DNA of 53,521 nt from Pseudomonadota bacterium. Its GTDB lineage: Bacteria > Pseudomonadota > Alphaproteobacteria > Rhodobacterales > Rhodobacteraceae. A program made the translations under genes and the position numbers. The stretch covers positions 1-53,521 of the forward strand of contig JAJXZX010000021.1 of NCBI GenBank assembly GCA_021779835.1, written 5' to 3'. The notes beneath the pieces were generated by a model. That model made no database searches, was not told the origin of the DNA, and saw nothing but the letters and a program-made list of their open reading frames with translations. Below, in pieces: positions 43,715 to 53,007 of this stretch. Position 1 is the first letter of the stretch. Each line of letters opens with the position of its first letter.

Positions 43715-44782
43715 ATGAAGACCTTTACCGCGGCACTCGCGTCTATTGCGCTGGGCGCCATGCTGACCGCAGGCCCCGTGGCTGCGCAGGACAAGGGCAC
43801 CATCGGCATCGCCATGCCCACGAAATCATCCGCGCGCTGGATTGCCGACGGTGACAACATGGTCAAGCAATTCCAGGCGGCTGGCTACAAGACCGACCTG
43901 CAATATGCCGAGGATGATATCCCCAACCAGCTTGCGCAGATCGAGAACATGATCACCAAGGGTGACAAGGTTCTGGTCATCGCCGCGATTGACGGCACCA
44001 CGCTGTCGAACGCGCTCGACAACGCCGCCGCCGCCGGGATCAAGGTCATCGCCTATGACCGCCTGATCAAGGGCGACAAGAACGTTGATTACTACGCGAC
44101 GTTCGACAACTTTAAGGTTGGCGTCTTGCAGGCGAACTCGCTGGTCGCAGGCATGAAAGAGCGGTTTCCGGGCGTGAAGCCGTGGAATGTGGAACTGTTC
44201 GGCGGTAGCCCGGACGACAACAACGCCTTCTTCTTCTACAACGGCGCGATGTCGGTTCTGCAACCGATGATCGACGCGGGCGATATCAAGATCGTGTCGG
44301 GCCAGATGGGCATGGACAAGGTCGGCACCCTGCGTTGGGACGGCGCCGTGGCGCAGGCCCGCATGGATAACCTGCTGTCGGCGGACTACACCGACAAACA
44401 CGTCAACGGCGTTCTGTCGCCCTATGACGGCCTTTCGATCGGCATCCTGTCCTCGCTCAAGGGCGTCGGCTACGGCTCTGGCGATCTGAAAATGCCGATC
44501 GTGACTGGCCAGGACTGCGAAATCCCCTCGATCAAGTCGATCATCGCGGGCGAGCAGTATTCCTCGATCTACAAGGACACGCGCGAGTTGGCGAAGGTGA
44601 CCGTGCAGATGGTGAGCGCGATGATGGCCGGCAAGACGCCGGAAGTTAACGACACCACCACCTACAACAACGGCGTGAAAGTTGTGCCGTCCTACCTGCT
44701 GCAGCCGCAGGAAGTCGACAAGTCCAACTACGAGAAAATCCTCGTGGGCGGTGGCTACTACAAGGCTGATCAGCTGAAGTAA
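43715..44782 (+). CDS. chvE: Sugar ABC transporter substrate-binding protein, ChvE-like
   Basis: A 355-residue periplasmic binding protein. The signal peptide is [24 protein letters not shown] with cleavage near residue 24. The mature protein begins [41 protein letters not shown], as in ChvE/XylF-type sugar binders, with [30 protein letters not shown] and [21 protein letters not shown], which carry sugar-contacting Arg, Asp and Asn residues. It would bind arabinose, galactose or related aldoses and deliver them to GguA/GguB. It is strongly translated, judging from the ribosome site, and is separated from gguA by a hairpin. Confidence 0.9.
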   Translation: MKTFTAALASIALGAMLTAGPVAAQDKGTIGIAMPTKSSARWIADGDNMVKQFQAAGYKTDLQYAEDDIPNQLAQIENMITKGDKVLVIAAIDGTTLSNALDNAAAAGIKVIAYDRLIKGDKNVDYYATFDNFKVGVLQANSLVAGMKERFPGVKPWNVELFGGSPDDNNAFFFYNGAMSVLQPMIDAGDIKIVSGQMGMDKVGTLRWDGAVAQARMDNLLSADYTDKHVNGVLSPYDGLSIGILSSLKGVGYGSGDLKMPIVTGQDCEIPSIKSIIAGEQYSSIYKDTRELAKVTVQMVSAMMAGKTPEVNDTTTYNNGVKVVPSYLLQPQEVDKSNYEKILVGGGYYKADQLK

Positions 44783-44803
44783 GCCAACGCGACCGGCCGA
44801 CCT

Positions 44804-44834
44804 GACCCCGTCGCACCTCCCCTGCGGCGGGGTC
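44804..44834 (+). promoter_or_regulatory. Intercistronic hairpin between chvE and gguA
   Basis: Arms GACCCCGTCGCA and TGCGGCGGGGTC pair over twelve positions (one G-T pair) around a CCTCCCC loop. No T-run follows directly. Such hairpins after binding-protein genes usually protect the upstream mRNA and lower expression of the downstream membrane genes, which would set a high binder-to-permease ratio. Confidence 0.65.
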
Positions 44835-44878
44835 TCCTTCCCCCGACCCTTCTGACACCCAGCAAGACGGATGGCGCC

Positions 44879-46432
44879 ATGGTCCCGATCCTCGAGATGC
44901 GCGGCATCACGAAAACCTTTCCCGGCGTAAAAGCCCTCGACAACGTGACACTTGCCGTCATGCCCGGCGAAATCCACGCCCTTGTCGGCGAAAACGGCGC
45001 GGGCAAATCCACCCTGATGAAGGTGCTTTCGGGCGTCTATCCGCATGGCAGCTATGACGGCGAAATCCTGTTCGAAGGCCAGCCCGCGCGCTTTCAGGGC
45101 ATCCACGATTCAGAGGCCAAGGGCATCATCATCATCCACCAAGAGCTGGCTCTGGTGCCGCTTTTGTCGATTGCCGAGAACATCTTTCTGGGCAACGAGA
45201 TCACCCGCCACGGTATGATCGACTGGCCCGAAACTTTCCGCCGCACGGGCGCATTGTTGAAAAAGGTGGGGTTGAACGAGGCTCCGCAGGCGCGCATCGA
45301 CAGTCTGGGTGTTGGAAAACAACAACTGGTCGAGATCGCGAAGGCGCTGTCGAAAAAGGTGAAACTGCTGATCCTTGACGAGCCGACAGCGGCATTGCAG
45401 GAAAACGATAGCGCCACGCTGTTGAACCTGCTGTTGGAATTCAAGGCGCAGGGCATCACCTCGATCCTTATCAGCCACAAGCTGAACGAAATTTCCCGCG
45501 TGGCCGACCGCCTGACGGTGCTGCGCGATGGCGCCACCGTGTCGGGGATGGAACGCAGCGATATCACCGAGGCGCGCATCATCCATGACATGGTCGGCCG
45601 CGACATGGCCAACCGTTATCCCCACCGCGCGCCAGAGATTGGCGAGACGCTGCTGACCGTCAACGATTGGTGCGTTTTCCACCCGGTTCACCCCGACCGT
45701 CAGGTCATCACCAACGCCTGCCTGTCGGTGAAGCGCGGCGAAGTGGTCGGCATCGCGGGCCTGATGGGCGCCGGTCGCACCGAATTCGCGATGAGCCTGT
45801 TTGGCCGCAGTTGGGGCCAGAAAATCAGCGGCGCGGTGACTTTGGGCGGCAAGCAGGTCGAGTTGATGAACGTGCCGCAAGCGATCCGGGCGGGCCTTGC
45901 CTATGTCACCGAGGACCGCAAGGCACTTGGCCTGATCCTTGACGAGTCCATCCTGCGCAACACCTCGATGGCCAACCTGCAAGGCGTCTCGTCCGGCGGT
46001 GTGATCGACGCCAACCGCGAACGCAAGGTGGCCGAGGATTACCGCGAGGTGCTGGGAACCCGCACGCCGTCGGTGTTCCAGAAAACCGTGAACCTGTCGG
46101 GCGGCAACCAGCAAAAGGTCGTGCTGGCCAAATGGCTGTTCACCGATCCGCAAGTTCTGATCCTCGACGAGCCGACACGCGGCATCGACGTCGGCGCGAA
46201 ATTCGAGATTTATTCGATCGTCAATCAACTGGCGGGGCAGGGGCGTGGCGTAATCCTGATCTCATCGGAAATGCCCGAACTTCTGGGCATGTGCGACCGG
46301 ATTTATGTAATGAACAAGGGGACTTTCGTCGGTGAGCTGACGAAGGAAGAAGCCAGCCAAGAGCGGATCATGGAAATCATCATGAGCGCTGAAACAAGCT
46401 GGCCGGAACACGCGAAAGCGGGGAGCGTTTAA
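44879..46432 (+). CDS. gguA: Sugar ABC transporter ATP-binding protein, GguA-like
   Basis: A 517-residue protein with two fused ATPase domains, as in the MglA/XylG/AraG class. Domain 1 has [25 protein letters not shown] as signature and [11 protein letters not shown]. Domain 2 has the usual degenerate P-loop GLMGAGRTE, then [18 protein letters not shown] and [14 protein letters not shown]. Domain 1 alone probably hydrolyses ATP. It sits between the binding protein and the permease gene, which begins three bases after its stop. Confidence 0.92.
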   Translation: MVPILEMRGITKTFPGVKALDNVTLAVMPGEIHALVGENGAGKSTLMKVLSGVYPHGSYDGEILFEGQPARFQGIHDSEAKGIIIIHQELALVPLLSIAENIFLGNEITRHGMIDWPETFRRTGALLKKVGLNEAPQARIDSLGVGKQQLVEIAKALSKKVKLLILDEPTAALQENDSATLLNLLLEFKAQGITSILISHKLNEISRVADRLTVLRDGATVSGMERSDITEARIIHDMVGRDMANRYPHRAPEIGETLLTVNDWCVFHPVHPDRQVITNACLSVKRGEVVGIAGLMGAGRTEFAMSLFGRSWGQKISGAVTLGGKQVELMNVPQAIRAGLAYVTEDRKALGLILDESILRNTSMANLQGVSSGGVIDANRERKVAEDYREVLGTRTPSVFQKTVNLSGGNQQKVVLAKWLFTDPQVLILDEPTRGIDVGAKFEIYSIVNQLAGQGRGVILISSEMPELLGMCDRIYVMNKGTFVGELTKEEASQERIMEIIMSAETSWPEHAKAGSV

Positions 46433-46434
46433 AG

Positions 46435-47628
46435 ATGTCAGGGAAATCCTCGGTCGGGGCCTATCTCAAGAACAACATGCGGCAATACGGGATGCTGCTC
46501 GCGCTGGTCGCGATCATGATCTTCTTCCAGTTCATGACCGATGGCACGCTGATGAAGCCGGTCAACCTGACCAACCTGTTCTTGCAGAACAGCTATATCG
46601 TCATCATGGCGCTGGGCATGTTGCTGGTCATCGTGTCCGGACATATCGACCTGTCGGTTGGCTCGGTCGTAGGCTTTACCGGCGGCCTTGCGGCGGTGCT
46701 GATCGTCAACCAACACTGGAACCCGCTGCTGGTCGCCGTGGTCTGCCTTGGCACTGGCGCGCTGATCGGCGCGGCGCAGGGCTATTGGGTGGCCTACTGG
46801 CGCATCCCCTCTTTCATCGTGACGCTGGCCGGAATGCTGGTGTTTCGCGGGGCGACGCTCTGGCTGTTGAACGGCCAGTCGGTCGGTCCGTTCCCAAAAG
46901 AGTTTCAGTTGATCTCGACCGGCTTCGTGCCTGACCTGCTGCCGTTCATCGGCACCGTTTTCGGCATGAAGCAGTTCAACGGCATTGCCTTCGTGCTGGG
47001 CGTCGCCTTGGCCGGTGGCATCATCGGGCTGGCCGTCCGCGCGCGCAAACGCGCCGCGACCTACGGCATGGTGGACGAGCCGTTTTCCTTCTTCGTCGGC
47101 AAGAACGGCATCATCGCCGTGGCGATCATCTATATCTCTTTTCTGCTTGCCACCTATCGCGGATTGCCCAACGTGCTGATTACAATGGCGATTCTGATTG
47201 TGGCTTACATGTTCGTCACCAACTCCACCGTTGTCGGGCGGCGCATCTACGCCATTGGCGGGAATGAAAAGGCGGCCAAGCTGTCGGGCATCAACACCAA
47301 CCGACTGGTATTTCTCAGCTTCGCCAACATGGGCCTGCTGGCGGGCCTCGCCGGCCTCATCTTCGCCGCGCGGCTCAACACCGCGACGCCCAAGGCTGGC
47401 GTCTCGTTCGAACTTGACGTGATCGCGGCTGTGTTCATCGGCGGCGCCTCGATGTCAGGCGGCGTTGGCTCCATCGTCGGCGCGGTGGTTGGTGCGTTTA
47501 TCATGGGCGTGATGAACAACGGCATGTCGATCCTTGGTATCGGCATCGATTATCAACAGGTCATCAAGGGGCTGGTCTTGCTCGCCGCGGTGATCTTCGA
47601 CGTTTACAACAAATCGAAATCGCACTGA
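46435..47628 (+). CDS. gguB: Sugar ABC transporter permease, GguB-like
   Basis: A 397-residue permease with eight to ten membrane segments. Family markers are LVIVSGHIDLSVGSVVGFTGGLAA, AYWRIPSFIVTLAGMLVFRGATLWL, and the coupling-loop region GRRIYAIGGNEKAAKLSGINTNRLVFLSFANMGLLAGLAGL. The C-terminal IAAVFIGGASMSGGVGSIVGAVVGAFIMGVMNNGMSILG is typical of the XylH/GguB group. The length near 400 is characteristic of GguB and XylH rather than the shorter RbsC. Confidence 0.92.
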   Translation: MSGKSSVGAYLKNNMRQYGMLLALVAIMIFFQFMTDGTLMKPVNLTNLFLQNSYIVIMALGMLLVIVSGHIDLSVGSVVGFTGGLAAVLIVNQHWNPLLVAVVCLGTGALIGAAQGYWVAYWRIPSFIVTLAGMLVFRGATLWLLNGQSVGPFPKEFQLISTGFVPDLLPFIGTVFGMKQFNGIAFVLGVALAGGIIGLAVRARKRAATYGMVDEPFSFFVGKNGIIAVAIIYISFLLATYRGLPNVLITMAILIVAYMFVTNSTVVGRRIYAIGGNEKAAKLSGINTNRLVFLSFANMGLLAGLAGLIFAARLNTATPKAGVSFELDVIAAVFIGGASMSGGVGSIVGAVVGAFIMGVMNNGMSILGIGIDYQQVIKGLVLLAAVIFDVYNKSKSH

Positions 47629-47652
47629 TTTCGCAGGATTATTGAGGTCACC

Positions 47653-48615
47653 ATGCATCTGTCGCAACTCAAAGAGGGCGGCGTCGTCTGCCGTATGGGC
47701 GCGTCCGCTCACATCGTGCCGGGCGCCACCAGCATCCTCGCGCTCGCAGGCGAAGCGATTGCCTCGGGGCGTAGCCTTGCCGACGTTGTCGCGGCGCATG
47801 GCAAGGGCGAGGCGGTTGACCTTACCGCAGAGCTGGCGGCAGGGCGCATCGACACACCTCTGCGCCACCCCGACCCCGCGCACCTGCATCTGACTGGCAC
47901 CGGGCTGACCCACACCGGATCGGCCTCGGCGCGCGATGCGATGCACGGGGCGACCGCCGTGACCGACAGCATGAAGATGTTTCGCATGGGGATCGAGGGC
48001 GGCAAACCCGCCGCGGGTCAGACCGGCGTGCAGCCAGAGTGGTTTTACAAAGGCAACGGCGTCAACCTTGTCGCCCCGGGCCAACCGCTCAACTCCCCCG
48101 CCTTCGCGTTGGATGGCGGAGAGGAGCCCGAGATTGCGGGCATCTATCTGATCGGCCCCGACGGAACGCCCTTCCGGCTTGGCTTTGCGCTCGCCAACGA
48201 GTTTTCTGACCACATCACCGAAAAGGGCAACTACCTTTGGCTTGCCCATTCCAAACTGCGCCCCGCCGCGATTGGCCCCGAAATGCTGGTCGGAGATCTG
48301 CCGCAAGACATTCACGGCACCAGCCGGGTTCGGCGCAAGGGAGAGGTGATCTGGGAAAAGCCGTTCCTGTCGGGCGAGGCGAACATGTCGCATTCCATCG
48401 TCAACCTGGAATACCACCACTTCAAATATGACATCTTCCGCCAACCGGGCGATTTGCACATCCATATGTTTGGCACCGCCACCCTCAGCTTCGCCGATGG
48501 TATCGCCTGCCATGCGGACGACCAGTTCGAAATCTCTGCCCCCGATTTCGGCCTGCCGCTGATTAACCCCTTGCACCACGACGCAGCCCGCAACGTCACC
48601 GTTCGCGCGCTTTGA
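47653..48615 (+). CDS. gguC: GguC / AraD1-type fumarylacetoacetase-fold enzyme
   Basis: A 320-residue protein of the GguC group within the fumarylacetoacetate hydrolase superfamily. Visible are THTGSASARDAMH, QPEWFYKGNG, GEEPEIAGIYLIGPDGTPFRLGFALANEFSDHITEKGNYLWLAHSKLRPAAIGPE with acidic metal ligands, and SHSIVNLEYHHFKYDIFR. The group, also called AraD1, has been proposed to act on 2-keto-3-deoxy-L-arabonate in the oxidative arabinose route. That fits the next gene, which would make this substrate. GAGGT precedes the ATG; the dehydratase gene follows after 11 bases. Confidence 0.83.
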   Translation: MHLSQLKEGGVVCRMGASAHIVPGATSILALAGEAIASGRSLADVVAAHGKGEAVDLTAELAAGRIDTPLRHPDPAHLHLTGTGLTHTGSASARDAMHGATAVTDSMKMFRMGIEGGKPAAGQTGVQPEWFYKGNGVNLVAPGQPLNSPAFALDGGEEPEIAGIYLIGPDGTPFRLGFALANEFSDHITEKGNYLWLAHSKLRPAAIGPEMLVGDLPQDIHGTSRVRRKGEVIWEKPFLSGEANMSHSIVNLEYHHFKYDIFRQPGDLHIHMFGTATLSFADGIACHADDQFEISAPDFGLPLINPLHHDAARNVTVRAL

Positions 48616-48626
48616 AAGGATCCGCC

Positions 48627-50369
48627 ATGACCTTCACCCCCGCCAAATGGCCCCGCACGCTGCGTTCGCAGACCTGGTTCGGCGGCACCTCGAAGGACAA
48701 TATCTATTACCGCAGCTGGATGAAAAATCAGGGCCTGCCCGCCGATCTGTTCGACGGCCGCCCGGTGATTGGTATCTGTAATACATGGAGCCAGATGACG
48801 CCCTGCAACGCGCATCTGCGCGATCTGGCCGAACGCGTGGCGCATGGCATTTACGAGGCGGGCGGGCTGCCGTTGGAATTCCCGGTTTTCTCGACCGGTG
48901 AATCCGCGCTGCGCCCCACCGCGATGATGTTCCGCAACCTCGCAGCGATGGACGTCGAAGAGGCCATTCGCGGCAATCCGATGGATGGCGTCGTGCTGCT
49001 GGCTGGCTGTGACAAGACCACGCCCGCCTGCCTGATGGGCGCCGCCTCGGTCGATATCCCCGCCATCGTGGTGTCGGGCGGCCCGATGCTGAACGGCTGG
49101 TTCCGTGGCGAGCGTGTCGGGTCGGGCACCGCGCTGTGGCAGATGTCCGAGGCGGTCAAGGCCGGCACGATCTCCAACGCCGATTTCCTTGAGGCCGAGG
49201 CCGCGATGAGCCGCTCTCCGGGGTCGTGCAACACCATGGGCACCGCCTCGACGATGGCCTCGATGGCCGAGGCGTTGGGCATGGCGCTATCGGGTAACGC
49301 GGCGATTCCGGCGGTGGACAGCCGCCGCCGCGTCATGGCGCACCTGACCGGGCGGCGCATCGTAGATATGGTCAAGGACGACCTCAAACCCTCGGATATC
49401 CTCAAGAAAACCGCGTTTGAGAATGCGATCCGCGTCAACGGCGCAATTGGCGGTTCGACCAACGCGGTGATCCACCTTCTTGCCATCGCGGGCCGGGTCG
49501 GTGTTGACCTGACGCTGGACGACTGGGACCGTTGTGGGCGCGACATTCCCACCATCGTCAATCTGATGCCTTCGGGCAAATACCTGATGGAGGAGTTCTT
49601 CTACGCAGGCGGCCTGCCGGTGGTCATCAAGGCACTGGGCGACGCGGACAAGCTGGATAAATCCGCGCTGACCGTCTCTGGCGGTCCGATCTGGGACGAG
49701 GTCAAGGACGTGCGCAACTGGAACGAAGACGTGATCCGCCCCGTCTCCAACGCGCTGACCGACCACGGCGGCATCGCCGTTCTGCGCGGCAACCTTGCGC
49801 CGGGTGGCGCGGTGCTGAAACCCTCGGCGGCCAGCGAACATCTGATGGTCCATCGCGGACGCGCCGTCGTGTTCGAGGACATCGACGACTACAAGGCCCG
49901 CATCAACGACGAGGCGCTGGATATCGACGAGACCTGCGTCATGGTGATGAAAAACTGCGGCCCGCGCGGCTATCCCGGCATGGCAGAGGTCGGCAACATG
50001 GGCCTGCCGCCCAAGGTGCTGCGCAAGGGCATAACCGACATGGTCCGCATCTCTGACGCACGCATGTCTGGCACCGCTTATGGCACCGTCGTGCTGCACA
50101 CCTCACCCGAGGCCGCGCGCGGTGGCCCGCTGGCGGTGGTGAAGACCGGCGACATGATTGAACTGGACGTGCCGAACCGCCGCATCCACCTGGATATCCC
50201 CGACGCCGAACTCGCCGCACGCCTCGCGGCGTGGACAACCAACACCGCGCGCCCCTCGGGTGGCTGGGCGCAGCTTTACCATGACCACGTTCAGGGCGCC
50301 GACACCGGGGCCGACATGGACTTTCTGATTGGCTGCCGTGGCAACGCCGTTGGCCGCGACAGTCACTAA
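48627..50369 (+). CDS. L-arabinonate-type sugar-acid dehydratase (IlvD/Edd family)
   Basis: A 580-residue iron-sulfur dehydratase. The [2Fe-2S] ligands are visible in NTWSQMTPCNAH (Cys60), LLAGCDKTTPACLMG and SPGSCNTMGTASTM. The start, KWPRTLRSQTWFGGTSKDNIYYRSWMKNQGLP, is that of the sugar-acid branch (L-arabinonate, also D-xylonate and D-fuconate) and not of dihydroxyacid dehydratase. It would turn L-arabinonate into 2-keto-3-deoxy-L-arabonate. AAAGGA precedes the ATG at 48627 by seven bases; a frame starting 15 bases earlier overlaps gguC. The neighbours favour arabinonate, but D-galactonate or others are not excluded. Confidence 0.87.
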   Translation: MTFTPAKWPRTLRSQTWFGGTSKDNIYYRSWMKNQGLPADLFDGRPVIGICNTWSQMTPCNAHLRDLAERVAHGIYEAGGLPLEFPVFSTGESALRPTAMMFRNLAAMDVEEAIRGNPMDGVVLLAGCDKTTPACLMGAASVDIPAIVVSGGPMLNGWFRGERVGSGTALWQMSEAVKAGTISNADFLEAEAAMSRSPGSCNTMGTASTMASMAEALGMALSGNAAIPAVDSRRRVMAHLTGRRIVDMVKDDLKPSDILKKTAFENAIRVNGAIGGSTNAVIHLLAIAGRVGVDLTLDDWDRCGRDIPTIVNLMPSGKYLMEEFFYAGGLPVVIKALGDADKLDKSALTVSGGPIWDEVKDVRNWNEDVIRPVSNALTDHGGIAVLRGNLAPGGAVLKPSAASEHLMVHRGRAVVFEDIDDYKARINDEALDIDETCVMVMKNCGPRGYPGMAEVGNMGLPPKVLRKGITDMVRISDARMSGTAYGTVVLHTSPEAARGGPLAVVKTGDMIELDVPNRRIHLDIPDAELAARLAAWTTNTARPSGGWAQLYHDHVQGADTGADMDFLIGCRGNAVGRDSH

Positions 50370-50379
50370 GGAGCGGATG

Positions 50380-51306
50380 ATGAGCCAACCCATCCCGATC
50401 GCCGTTGTCGGCGTCGGCAAGATCGCCCGCGATCAGCACCTGCCCGCCATCGCCGCAAATCCCGCCTTTCGGCTGGTGGCGGCGGTGTCGCGGCATGGCA
50501 CGGTTGACGGCGTGCCGAACTTCACCGACCTGCACACCTTCCTCGCCACCGGCCCAAAAGCGGCAATCGCGCTTTGCACGCCGCCGTCGGCGCGGCTGGA
50601 GATGGCTCTGGCGGCCATCGCCGCAGGCCGCGACCTGCTGATCGAAAAACCCCCCGCCGCGACGCTGGGCGAGATTGAAACCATCACCCGCGCCGCCCGC
50701 ATTGCCGGGGTCACGCTGTTCGCCACCTGGCATTCGCGCTTTGCCGCCGGGGTCGCACCCGCGCGCGACTGGCTGACCGGGCGCAGCATCGAAGCTGTCA
50801 CTATCACGTGGAAAGAGGACGTGCGCCGCTGGCATCCGGGGCAAGAGTGGATCTGGCAGCCCGGCGGCTTTGGCGTGTTCGACCCCGGCATCAACGCGCT
50901 TTCCATCCTGACCGAGATATTGCCCGGCCCGATGCACGTCACCGCCGCCGCGCTCGACGTGCCCGCAAACTGCGCCACCCCGATCGGCGTAACGCTTGCG
51001 ATGCTGGGGCGCGATGCAACACCCGTCCATGCGGTGTTCGACTGGCGTCAGGAGGGCCCGCAGACATGGGAGATTGCGGTCGAAACCGAGGGCCGCACCC
51101 TGCATCTGCGAATGGGGGGCGCCGTGCTGGAGATTGACGGCAGCGCGATCCCCGTCCCGGTCGAGGGTGAATACCCCGCGATCTACCGCCGCTTTGCCGA
51201 CCTGATCGCGACGCGACAATCCGACGTGGACATCGCGCCATTGCGGATCTGCGCCGATGCGTTTCTGATCGGCCACCAGACCGCGACGGCCCCGTTTCAC
51301 GACTAG
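50380..51306 (+). CDS. Gfo/Idh/MocA-family sugar 1-dehydrogenase (galactose/arabinose type)
   Basis: A 308-residue NAD(P)-dependent enzyme. The Rossmann motif is IAVVGVGKIARDQHLPAIAAN at 7-27. Next come [37 protein letters not shown], with the catalytic-type Lys in EKPP, and WHPGQEWIWQPGGFGVFDPGINALSIL, which holds the conserved Asp/His region. This layout is that of D-galactose and L-arabinose 1-dehydrogenases, the first step of the oxidative pathway. The second of two neighbouring ATG codons is chosen because AAGGAG then lies six bases ahead. It is the last gene before a strong hairpin. Confidence 0.85.
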   Translation: MSQPIPIAVVGVGKIARDQHLPAIAANPAFRLVAAVSRHGTVDGVPNFTDLHTFLATGPKAAIALCTPPSARLEMALAAIAAGRDLLIEKPPAATLGEIETITRAARIAGVTLFATWHSRFAAGVAPARDWLTGRSIEAVTITWKEDVRRWHPGQEWIWQPGGFGVFDPGINALSILTEILPGPMHVTAAALDVPANCATPIGVTLAMLGRDATPVHAVFDWRQEGPQTWEIAVETEGRTLHLRMGGAVLEIDGSAIPVPVEGEYPAIYRRFADLIATRQSDVDIAPLRICADAFLIGHQTATAPFHD

Positions 51307-51328
51307 GGCCGGTTCACGAGAGGGTGAG

Positions 51329-51352
51329 CGGGCCGCCCCATCGGGCCGCCCG
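51329..51352 (+). terminator. Probable terminator of the sugar operon
   Basis: A 24-base near-perfect palindrome (CGGGCCGCCC ... GGGCCGCCCG, nine pairs with one C-C mismatch) with a four-base loop, starting 22 bases after the dehydrogenase stop and followed by ACATTTCTT. The T-run is short, so termination may be partial. Confidence 0.55.
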
Positions 51353-51394
51353 ACATTTCTTGCCAAACCCCCACGCCGCGCCCATAACTTCCCG

Positions 51395-53002
51395 ATGCGT
51401 ATGAGGGATTTGATTGCTGGTTTGTCCGTCTCGGGCCTGATGCTTCCCGAAGCCGTGGCCTATTCCGCCATCGCGGGCCTCTCGTCGGAACGCGCGATCA
51501 TGGCCGGGATTGCGGGCTGTCTCGCCTATGCCCTGATCGGACGCAGCCGCTTCGCCATCGTCTCAACCACCTCGTCGGCCGCAGCGATCCTTGCCGCGAC
51601 CTTGGCCGCGATGCAGCTTTCGGCGGATGCGAAGGCGATGGTCGCCACCGCCGCCGTGCTGCTGACCGGGGTCTTTTTCGTGGTGGCCGCGCTGGTCCGC
51701 GCCGGTAGCCTGACCAGCCTGATCTCTCGCCCCGTGTTGCGCGGTTTTGCCTTTGGCATCGCCACCACGATCATTGTCAAGCAATTGCCGACGATTGCGG
51801 GTGTCGAGGTCAAAGCGCCCGACATCTTCCACCTCGCCTACGCGATATTCCGCGCTGCCGCCGACTGGAACCTGTGGAGCATCGGGGCAGGGGCCGTGGC
51901 CCTTGTCGCCTTCCTGATGCTAAAGCGTTTGCCCGCCATTCCTGGCGCGCTGATCGTTCTCGCCCTGGGCGTTGCCGCATCGTATGCGCTGAACCTCGCA
52001 GGCCACGGCGTCGCGCTGGTCGGCCATATCGACGCTGGATTGGCGATGCCCAGCATCCCGCTGCTGTCTGCCAGCCAATGGTCGCAACTTGCCACCTATG
52101 TCGTGCCGCTGGTGCTGATCCTGTTTGCCGAATCCTGGGGCACCATCAACGGGCTTGCCACCGCCCACGGCGATACCGTCACCGCAAACCGCGAACTCGG
52201 CGCGCTTGGCCTTGCCAACCTTGCCAGCGCACTGGTGCAGGGCATGCCGGTTGGCGCGGGTTTTTCCGGTGGTTCCGCGGCAGAGGCATCTGGCTCGCAA
52301 AGCCGCGCCACGGCGGTGTTCGCGGCGATCGGGCTGGCTGCCCTTGTCATCCTCGCCGCCCCTTTGGTGGCGATCCTGCCAGAGCCGGTGCTGGCCGCTG
52401 TGGTGATCGGCACTCTCAGCCACGCGCTGGAACCCGCGCCCTTTGTGCGCCTCTGGCACCTCAAACGCGACTTCTGGGTAGCCCTTGCCGCCGCCGCTTC
52501 GGTGCTGGCTTTCGGCGTGCTGAACGGCATGATGCTTGCAGTCGCCTTCTCGCTTTTCGCGGTGATCCGCCGCCTTGCCAGCCCGCGCCTTGCGATGCTG
52601 GGCCGCCTTCCGGGTAGCCACGCGTTTGTCGATATGGCGCGCCACGCCGACGCCACCGCGCCCGAGGGCATTGGCGTCTGGCGCCCGGCAGAGCCGCTGT
52701 TTTTCGGCAACGCTACCCCGATCCTTGACGCCATCACGCTTGCCAGCCGCAAGCCGCCGCCGCCCCGCGCCGTGGTCATCAGTATAGAGGAAACCTATGA
52801 CCTCGACAGCACCGGCCTTGATGCCCTGATGGCGTTCGACGCCAACATGGCGCGCGCCGGCATCCGCGTGCAACTGGCCCGCGTGCATGACCATGTGCGC
52901 GATGTCCTTACCGCCGGGGGCGCCACCGGCCTTCTGGCGCGGTCAAGCTACAGCGTCGATGATGCCGTCACCGCCCTGATGTCCGCGAAACCAACGGAGT
53001 AA
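51395..53002 (+). CDS. SulP-family anion transporter with STAS domain
   Basis: A 535-residue inner-membrane transporter. It begins DLIAGLSVSGLMLPEAVAYSAIAGLSSERAIMAGIAG, the first SulP motif, then RSRFAIVSTTSSAAAILAATLA. The middle has VLILFAESWGTINGLA and the conserved NLASALVQGMPVGAGFSGGSAAEASGSQSRATAVFAA. A cytoplasmic STAS domain at about 425-530 shows VVISIEETYDLDSTGLDALMAFD. Sulfate, bicarbonate and dicarboxylates are known SulP substrates; this sequence does not choose. Two in-frame ATG codons (51395, 51401) are possible, and neither has a clear ribosome site. The ParB-like gene follows after five bases. Confidence 0.88.
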   Translation: MRMRDLIAGLSVSGLMLPEAVAYSAIAGLSSERAIMAGIAGCLAYALIGRSRFAIVSTTSSAAAILAATLAAMQLSADAKAMVATAAVLLTGVFFVVAALVRAGSLTSLISRPVLRGFAFGIATTIIVKQLPTIAGVEVKAPDIFHLAYAIFRAAADWNLWSIGAGAVALVAFLMLKRLPAIPGALIVLALGVAASYALNLAGHGVALVGHIDAGLAMPSIPLLSASQWSQLATYVVPLVLILFAESWGTINGLATAHGDTVTANRELGALGLANLASALVQGMPVGAGFSGGSAAEASGSQSRATAVFAAIGLAALVILAAPLVAILPEPVLAAVVIGTLSHALEPAPFVRLWHLKRDFWVALAAAASVLAFGVLNGMMLAVAFSLFAVIRRLASPRLAMLGRLPGSHAFVDMARHADATAPEGIGVWRPAEPLFFGNATPILDAITLASRKPPPPRAVVISIEETYDLDSTGLDALMAFDANMARAGIRVQLARVHDHVRDVLTAGGATGLLARSSYSVDDAVTALMSAKPTE

Positions 53003-53007
53003 AGAGT

